A stretch of DNA of 64,000 nucleotides from Streptomyces cathayae (GTDB lineage: Bacteria; Actinomycetota; Actinomycetes; Streptomycetales; Streptomycetaceae), in contig NZ_CP121682.1 in NCBI RefSeq assembly GCF_029760955.1, forward strand, positions 310,001-374,000, written 5' to 3'. The notes beneath the pieces were generated by a model that was not told the origin of the DNA, did not search any database, and worked only from the letters and a program-made list of their open reading frames with translations. Made by a program: the position numbers and the translations under genes. Each line of letters starts with the position of its first letter. Positions within the stretch are counted from its first letter, which is position 1. This document shows, in pieces, positions 59,431 to 64,000 of this stretch.

Positions 59431-60251
59431 GGAGAGGCGCCCTCGAAGGCACCCGCGTGCCCCCGCGAACAACCGGTCGGCCCGGGAGGAGGCGCCTGCA
59501 CCGCAAGCCGGAACCCCACACCGCGCAACGTCTGGATCCAGCCCGGGTGGCCCAGTTTCCGGCGCAGCGTGGCCACGTGGACGTCGAGTGTCTTGGTGGC
59601 GCCCTCGTAGTAGGGGTCCCAGACGTGTTCAAGGATCTGGCGGCGCGAGCAGACCGCCCCGGGGTCCTCGCACAGCAGCGCCAGCAGCTCGAACTCCTTC
59701 GGGGTCAGCGCGACCTGCGACCGGCCCACCCACACCTGTCGCGTACGACGGTCGACGACCAGCGTGCCGGGGACGTCCCCGGCTGCGGGAAGGGCTTCGG
59801 CCGTCGCCGGCGGGCCAGGGGGCCCGGAGACGGAGCAGCCGTGGGCCGGGGCGGCCCCGGCCGTGGTTCCCGGCGTGGTTCCGGTGCGGCGGGAGACGGC
59901 GCGGATGCGGGCGACCAGTTCCCGGAGGCTGAACGGTTTCGCCAGGTAGTCGTCCGCGCCCAGCTCCAGACCGAGCACCTTGTCGCTCTCCGCGCCCCGT
60001 GCGGTGAGAATGATGACGGGAACGTCCGAGACCTGCCGGATCCCACGGCAGACGTCGATGCCGTCCATGTCCGGCAGCCCCAGGTCGAGCAGGACGACAT
60101 CCCCGAACGGGTCCGGATCCCCGAACGGCCCCGAGAGCCCCTCCGCACCCGTGGCGACCCAGGTGACCGACAGACCGTAGTTCCGCAGCCCCTCCATCAA
60201 CGGCTCGGCGATCGTCTCGTCGTCTTCGATGAGCAGCGCCTGCATCCCCAT
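59427..60251 (-). CDS. OmpR-family response regulator with long interdomain linker
   Basis: A 274-residue regulator. The receiver domain (1-120) has the acidic pair IEDDE, the phospho-Asp in LLDLGLPDMDG (about 57), the Thr in ILTARGAES and the Lys in DDYLAKPFS. A winged-helix DNA-binding domain (about 170-250) follows, with VALTPKEFELLALL and TLDVHVATLRRKLG. The linker of about 45 residues is Gly/Pro/Ala-rich and unusually long. The ATG at 60251 fits the receiver start; an in-frame ATG at 60272 is the alternative. Its stop overlaps the kinase start. Confidence 0.88.
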   Translation of the reverse strand: MGMQALLIEDDETIAEPLMEGLRNYGLSVTWVATGAEGLSGPFGDPDPFGDVVLLDLGLPDMDGIDVCRGIRQVSDVPVIILTARGAESDKVLGLELGADDYLAKPFSLRELVARIRAVSRRTGTTPGTTAGAAPAHGCSVSGPPGPPATAEALPAAGDVPGTLVVDRRTRQVWVGRSQVALTPKEFELLALLCEDPGAVCSRRQILEHVWDPYYEGATKTLDVHVATLRRKLGHPGWIQTLRGVGFRLAVQAPPPGPTGCSRGHAGAFEGASP

Positions 60252-60501
60252 GCGTCTTGTCTCTCTGTGCATCCCCACACGACCTTGCAGAGTCGCCCGG
60301 CACCGCGCCCCTTCGTCCGGGTAGCTGCTTTCCGTCGGCCACCCGCACGGAGGGCCCGGGCTTCGGGCGACGTTTCCACCGTCACGTACGCACCGCGGGG
60401 GCTCCGCGTTCAGGCGCCTCCGGTCATCGGTCGGGCGCCTTGTCCCATGGTGGTGCGAGGCTGAGGTCGTTCGTCCCCCACTTCGTCGAAGGGAAGTCTC
60501 C

Positions 60502-61359
60502 GTGAGCAGCAGGACGATGCCGGCCGCGTTCCTCGGACACGGCAACCCGATGAACGCGCTCGAGCGCAACCGCTACACCGAGGCGTGGCGGCTGTTCGGT
60601 GCGTCCGTACCGCGCCCCCGGGCGATCCTGGTGATCTCCGCGCACTGGTACACCAACGCGACCGCGGTCACCGCGATGCCGCGGCCCCGCACGATCCACG
60701 ACTTCTACGGGTTCCCGCAGGAACTGTTCGACGTGCAGTACCCGGCGCCGGGCGCGCCCGACGTCGCGGAGCTGGTGGCCGACGTGGTGAAGCCGACCTG
60801 GGTGGGGCAGGACATCGACAGCTGGGGGATCGACCACGGCACGTGGTCGGTGCTGATGCACGCCTTCCCCGACGCGTCGATCCCGGTGGTCCAGTTGTCC
60901 CTGAACGCGTTCAAGGACTTCGACCACCACATGCGGCTGGGCCGCAGACTCGCCCCGCTGCGGGAGGAGGGCGTGCTGATCATCGGGAGCGGCAACATCG
61001 TGCACAACCTCCGGGCGGTCGACTTCCGGCAGCCGGACCGCGGGTACGACTGGGCCCTCCGCTTCGACGACGTGGCGCGGGAAGCCCTCCAGACGGACCC
61101 GACCGGGGTCGCTGCGCTCGACGCCCACGCCGACTTCGGCCAGGCGGTGCCGACGCCGGACCACTACCTGCCGCTCCTGTACATCGCCGGCCTGGCCGAC
61201 ACCCAGCCGCTCGACCTGCTGGTCGACGGCCACGCCGCCGGCTCGATCTCCATGGCGGCGTACACCCTGGGGCTGGACCGCGACCTGTCGGGCACGTTGA
61301 GCGACGAGCCCGCCGCCGGCCTTCCGGACGGTTTCCCGGCGCTCGACTCCAACCTCTGA
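60502..61359 (+). CDS. ygiD: Extradiol dioxygenase-type protein (4,5-DOPA dioxygenase, YgiD)
   Basis: A 285-residue member of the LigB-like dioxygenase family. The metal and substrate motifs are FLGHGNPMNAL (about 10-20), VISAHWYTNATAVT (about 44-57), the His in SWGIDHGTWSVLMH and GSGNIVHNLR. It would open the ring of a catechol such as DOPA with non-haem iron or zinc. The GTG start has GAAGGGAAG upstream. It is divergent from the response regulator, with 250 bases between. Confidence 0.87.
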   Translation: MSSRTMPAAFLGHGNPMNALERNRYTEAWRLFGASVPRPRAILVISAHWYTNATAVTAMPRPRTIHDFYGFPQELFDVQYPAPGAPDVAELVADVVKPTWVGQDIDSWGIDHGTWSVLMHAFPDASIPVVQLSLNAFKDFDHHMRLGRRLAPLREEGVLIIGSGNIVHNLRAVDFRQPDRGYDWALRFDDVAREALQTDPTGVAALDAHADFGQAVPTPDHYLPLLYIAGLADTQPLDLLVDGHAAGSISMAAYTLGLDRDLSGTLSDEPAAGLPDGFPALDSNL

Positions 61360-61422
61360 GCGGCCCCGACCTGTGACGACGGGCGTGCGCGCTGCGGACG
61401 CCCGAGAACGAGACATCCTCCT

Positions 61423-61438
61423 CTTGACCTACGTCAAG
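61423..61438. promoter_or_regulatory. Crp/Fnr-type box upstream of the VIT transporter gene
   Basis: CTTGAC-CTAC-GTCAAG is a perfect inverted repeat with TTGAC-N4-GTCAA, the geometry and half-sites of FNR/DNR/NNR-type operators. It lies 102 bp upstream of the VIT gene start. The Crp/Fnr regulator gene at the right window edge is 2 kb away. The sequence match is direct; the pairing is inferred. Confidence 0.7.
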
Positions 61439-61540
61439 GATCGCCCCGCGCTTCGATGAGACGGTGGGACCAGAACGGACAGTTGCCTGGCTGTCGAAGC
61501 CGGAACCGAGGCTGGGGAAGACGGGAAAGAGGTGGGCGTG

Positions 61541-62263
61541 ATGGACGACCGTCCGATGGACGAGGCGGTCTTCGAGGAAAGCCAGAGTGAACAGATCTCC
61601 CGCCGTTTGAACTGGCTCCGCGCGGGGGTGATGGGTGCCAACGACGGCATCGTCTCCACCGCGGCCATGGTCGTCGGTGTGGCCGGTGCGGCAGTGAGCA
61701 ACAGCGCGCTGCTGGCTTCCGGTATTGCTGCCGTAGTGGCCGGTGCCCTGTCGATGGCGGTGGGTGAGTACGTCTCGGTGTCGAGTCAGCGCGACTCCCA
61801 GAAGGCCGAACTCGCCCTTGAGCGGTCCCAGCTGAAGGCCGACCCCGCAGGCGAGTTGGACCAGCTCACGGAACTGATCCGGGCGACGGGCATCGACGCC
61901 GACCTCGCCCGGCCGGTGGCCGTGCAACTGACCGAGAAGGACGCGCTGACCGCGCATGCCCGCCTCGAACTGGGCATCGACCCCGACGAGCTGGTCAACC
62001 CCTGGCACGCGGGACTGTCGTCGATGCTCACCTTCATCGTCGGCGGGCTGGTGCCGCTGCTCGCGATCCTGCTGTCGCCGAGGTCCATCGCCGTAGGGGT
62101 CACGGTGGTGGCCGTGGTCCTCGCCCTCGCGGCGACCGGGTCGATCTCGGCCCACCTGGGCGGCGCGAACAAGTTCCGTGCGGTGGCACGCGTCATCGTC
62201 GGCGGACTCGGGGCGATGGCCGTCACCTACGGCATCGGCCTGCTGGTCGGCACCCAGATCTGA
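61541..62263 (+). CDS. VIT1/CCC1-family iron or manganese transporter
   Basis: A 240-residue protein with five membrane helices. The N-terminal LNWLRAGVMGANDGIVSTAAMVVGVAGA (about 22-49) and AVVAGALSMAVGEYVSVSSQ (about 65-84) are VIT-family signatures, with the metal-binding Glu-rich loop between helices 2 and 3 (about 85-145). It moves Fe(II) or Mn(II) out of the cytoplasm. The ATG at 61541 has AAAGAGG upstream; a GTG at 61532 is in frame. A perfect Crp/Fnr-type box lies upstream. Confidence 0.9.
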   Translation: MDDRPMDEAVFEESQSEQISRRLNWLRAGVMGANDGIVSTAAMVVGVAGAAVSNSALLASGIAAVVAGALSMAVGEYVSVSSQRDSQKAELALERSQLKADPAGELDQLTELIRATGIDADLARPVAVQLTEKDALTAHARLELGIDPDELVNPWHAGLSSMLTFIVGGLVPLLAILLSPRSIAVGVTVVAVVLALAATGSISAHLGGANKFRAVARVIVGGLGAMAVTYGIGLLVGTQI

Positions 62264-62330
62264 CCGGACCCACAACCGTCGGGGCACGCACCTCCGTGCC
62301 CTGCCCGGCAACCCGGAAAGGGGAAGGAAA

Positions 62331-62927
62331 ATGTACGAGCTGCTCATCATCGCGGTGTTCGTGGCGACCCTGGCCGTGGTGGCGCTTCGGCCGCAGCGGG
62401 CCGACGCCCACTGCGACACCATGGAAGGCCCCACGGCGAAGGACGGCGTGCGGGCACTGGAGTCCGCCGACCTCGATCACGCCCTGAAGTGGATCGCCCC
62501 CGACGGGGAGACCGAACTGCGGGAGGTGTTCGAGCGCAGTCTCGCGGCCCGGAAGCTCGGCCCCGAGGCACAGGAGGTGGCCGACCGCTGGTTCCTGGAG
62601 AACCTGGTCCGGATCCACCGCGCCGGCGAGGGCGCGGCCTTCACCGGCCTCCTGCCGGCGGGCACGCCGGTCGAGGAGAAGGTCGCCGCTGCCGACCGGA
62701 GCGTCGACGAGGGCGATCTGCGGCCCCTGGCCGGCCTGATTCCCACCGAGCGCTGGCCGGAACTGGAGCGGAGGTTCGCGAAGGTGCTCGAGCACCGGGA
62801 CTACGACCCGCACGACATGGACGCGGCCCGGGCCTATGTCGAGGCCTACGTGAACTTCTTCAAGTTCGCCGAGGGACACGACCACGACCACGCGCACGCC
62901 CACGCCGGGCACGGGCACGGGCACTGA
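62331..62927 (+). CDS. DUF6448-like exported protein with His-rich tail
   Basis: A 198-residue protein with an N-terminal membrane or signal helix (MYELLIIAVFVATLAVVALR). The motif ADAHCDTMEGPTAKDGVRAL (about 24-43) is the DUF6448 start. The C-terminus HDHDHAHAHAGHGHGH is a metal-binding tail. The soluble part is helical. GGGAAGG precedes the ATG. Position between a VIT-type metal transporter and a signal peptidase in the same direction suggests a role in metal handling outside the membrane; this is inference. Confidence 0.8.
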   Translation: MYELLIIAVFVATLAVVALRPQRADAHCDTMEGPTAKDGVRALESADLDHALKWIAPDGETELREVFERSLAARKLGPEAQEVADRWFLENLVRIHRAGEGAAFTGLLPAGTPVEEKVAAADRSVDEGDLRPLAGLIPTERWPELERRFAKVLEHRDYDPHDMDAARAYVEAYVNFFKFAEGHDHDHAHAHAGHGHGH

Positions 62928-62941
62928 AGGCGGGAGCGGTC

Positions 62942-63486
62942 ATGGACTACGCCCTCTACGCCGTCTCCGCCGTGGTCGCGGCCCTGCTGGCCGTGTCCGT
63001 GGGACGGGTGGCGCGGCGTCGGCTCGGCTTCGTGACCAAGGTCGAGTCCGAGTCCATGGCACCCACCCTGGCGCCGGGCCGGCGACTGCCGCCGCCCGGC
63101 GCCCCTGTGTCTCCCGGCCGGTCCGGCGCGGTGACATCGTGGTCGTCCGCTCGGCCGAGCTGGACCGGGTGGTCGTCAAGCGGGTGATCGGGCTCCCCGG
63201 TGAGCACGTGGACGTCTCCGCCGACGAGGTCCGGGTGGACGGCAGGCCGCTGTCCGAGCCGTACGTCGTCCGGCGGGGCGGTCGGTCCGGCAGCTTCGAC
63301 GTGCCGGACGGCCATCTGTTCCTGCTCGGCGACAACCGCGCCCGGTCGAGCGACAGCCGCAGCTGGCGACAGCCCTGCCTGCCGATCAGCGCCCTGCTGG
63401 GCACCGTCCTCCTCAGGCCGAGGCGACCCGTCGCAACGCCTGCCGATCGAGGATATCGACCCGCCGGCTCGGGCCGAGCCGGATGA
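62942..63486 (+). pseudogene. Signal peptidase I, interrupted by a frameshift
   Basis: The first frame encodes one membrane helix and the catalytic Ser box VESESMAPTLAPGRRL, then turns into nonsense that ends at 63187. Another frame resumes at about 63092 with RRPCVSRPVRRGDIVVVRSA, the catalytic Lys box VVVKRVIGLPGEHVDV and LGDNRARSSDSRSW. All S26 boxes are present, so a net one-base loss (or two-base gain) near 63088-63098 separates the two halves. It is either a recent inactivating mutation or a sequencing error. The 3' end overlaps the Crp/Fnr gene on the other strand by 74 bases. Confidence 0.85.
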
Positions 63487-64000
63487 CTCCGGCCTCCTGC
63501 AGCGCGCCGAGCCGACGGCTCAGCGTCTCCGCGGTGGTGCCGAGGTAAGAGGCCAGCTCCTTCTTGGTGGTGGGCAGTCGGAAGTCCGTGCCGCCGGCCT
63601 CGTCCGCCAGGTGCAGCAGCTGCTGGGCCAGCCGCTGCCGGACCGACTTCCCGCTGAGCGCCGACACCATCTCCTCGGCCGTTCCCAGCCGGTCGGACAC
63701 GGCCCGCAGCATCTGCACCGCCACCGACGGATGCTGCCCGAGCAGCCCGGTGAACCGCGCCCGGTCGATCACACAGAGCTCACTCGGCTGGAGCGCGACC
63801 GCGAAGTGATCGGTGGTCGTGTCCGCGAGAAGCGCGGTCTCGCCGAGGAAGTCCCCCGGAGACATCAGCCGGATCAGCTGTTCGTTCCCGGACTCGGTGA
63901 GCCGGTAGACCTTGACCAGCCCGCGGTGCACGATGAACAACCCGGTGCGGTCCCCGGGGCCGTAAATGCGCTCGTCGCGCTGGTACGGACGCGTCACCGC
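63413..64000 (-). CDS. Crp/Fnr-family transcriptional regulator (partial, N-terminus outside window)
   Basis: The visible 195 residues start inside the cyclic-nucleotide-binding fold (RDERIYGPGDRTGLFIVHRG), and the frame is open to the window edge. Beta-roll (PGDFLGETALL), dimer helix (RMLRA-like VQMLRAVSDRLG) and the C-terminal helix-turn-helix (LPTTKKELASYLGTTAETLSRRL) are clear. No FNR-type cysteines are seen in the visible part; the N-terminal 20-30 residues are missing. The recognition helix is FNR/DNR-like (ETLSRRL). A perfect TTGAC-N4-GTCAA site lies 2 kb away upstream of the VIT gene. Confidence 0.88.
   Translation of the reverse strand, partial: AVTRPYQRDERIYGPGDRTGLFIVHRGLVKVYRLTESGNEQLIRLMSPGDFLGETALLADTTTDHFAVALQPSELCVIDRARFTGLLGQHPSVAVQMLRAVSDRLGTAEEMVSALSGKSVRQRLAQQLLHLADEAGGTDFRLPTTKKELASYLGTTAETLSRRLGALQEAGVIRLGPSRRVDILDRQALRRVASA

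Noticed and set aside
60433..60446. GGGCGCCTTGTCCC as a DosR-like box upstream of ygiD
   Set aside because: The key C at position 5 is replaced by G, and the target gene has no known link to hypoxia.
1..64000. tRNA, rRNA, insertion sequence, prophage or integration site
   Set aside because: No cloverleaf-like sequence, transposase, integrase or terminal repeats were recognised by reading; a covariance-model search was not possible here.

Overview
The window is high-GC DNA with the codon bias and third-position GC of Streptomyces or a close relative. It carries a conservon, a complete L-rhamnose regulon, several GTG starts and a dispersed intergenic repeat of a type I recall from Streptomyces. 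Nothing in it looks like a phage, an insertion sequence, a CRISPR array, an rRNA or a tRNA.

Left arm (1-17 kb). The window opens inside a conservon (CvnB partial, CvnA). It continues with a STAS anti-anti-sigma factor, a divergent PRPP synthetase, a DUF4230 protein, a VanZ-like protein and two small unknown proteins. A ROK repressor with a likely autoregulatory operator, an FBP zinc-finger protein, a FUSC-type membrane protein and a conserved unknown follow. A DUF2470 protein lies behind a recognisable iron box. A TetR gene diverges from a stand-alone CYP102-like P450. The arm ends with a Cys-cluster/pentapeptide-repeat protein, a PIG-L deacetylase and a proline iminopeptidase-like hydrolase.

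Rhamnose block (17-32 kb). A LacI-type regulator, RhaM mutarotase and an ABC importer (rhaS, Q, P, T) lie on the minus strand. They diverge from rhaI, a fused aldolase-dehydrogenase, rhaB and lutABC on the plus strand. The divergent region holds two LacI-type half-palindromes and a third palindrome, one sitting at the predicted start of the rhaI transcript. Together the genes would take L-rhamnose to DHAP plus L-lactate, and LutABC would oxidise the lactate to pyruvate.

Nitrate/nitrite block (33-55 kb). Two complete narGHJI operons point away from each other. Between them are a hemerythrin, NarK, an Acg-type nitroreductase, a CopD-like membrane protein, a three-domain copper nitrite reductase (NirK with a fused blue-copper domain) and a radical SAM/SPASM protein whose gene overlaps nirK. 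The second nar operon carries a translationally coupled VKOR gene. Three DosR/OsdR-like 14-mers lie upstream of narK, the nitroreductase and the narG2/radical-SAM divergent pair, which suggests hypoxia control. A polyphosphate kinase 2 follows, then a TSUP permease and a decayed remnant of a probable Rv2629/baeRF-type gene.

Right arm (57-64 kb). A PepSY exported protein converges on a two-component system. Then come a YgiD-type dioxygenase and a VIT-family metal transporter behind a perfect Crp/Fnr-type box, with a His-tailed DUF6448 protein after it. The last genes are a frameshifted signal peptidase I and a Crp/Fnr regulator cut by the window edge.

All family assignments come from reading motifs; no database search was run.
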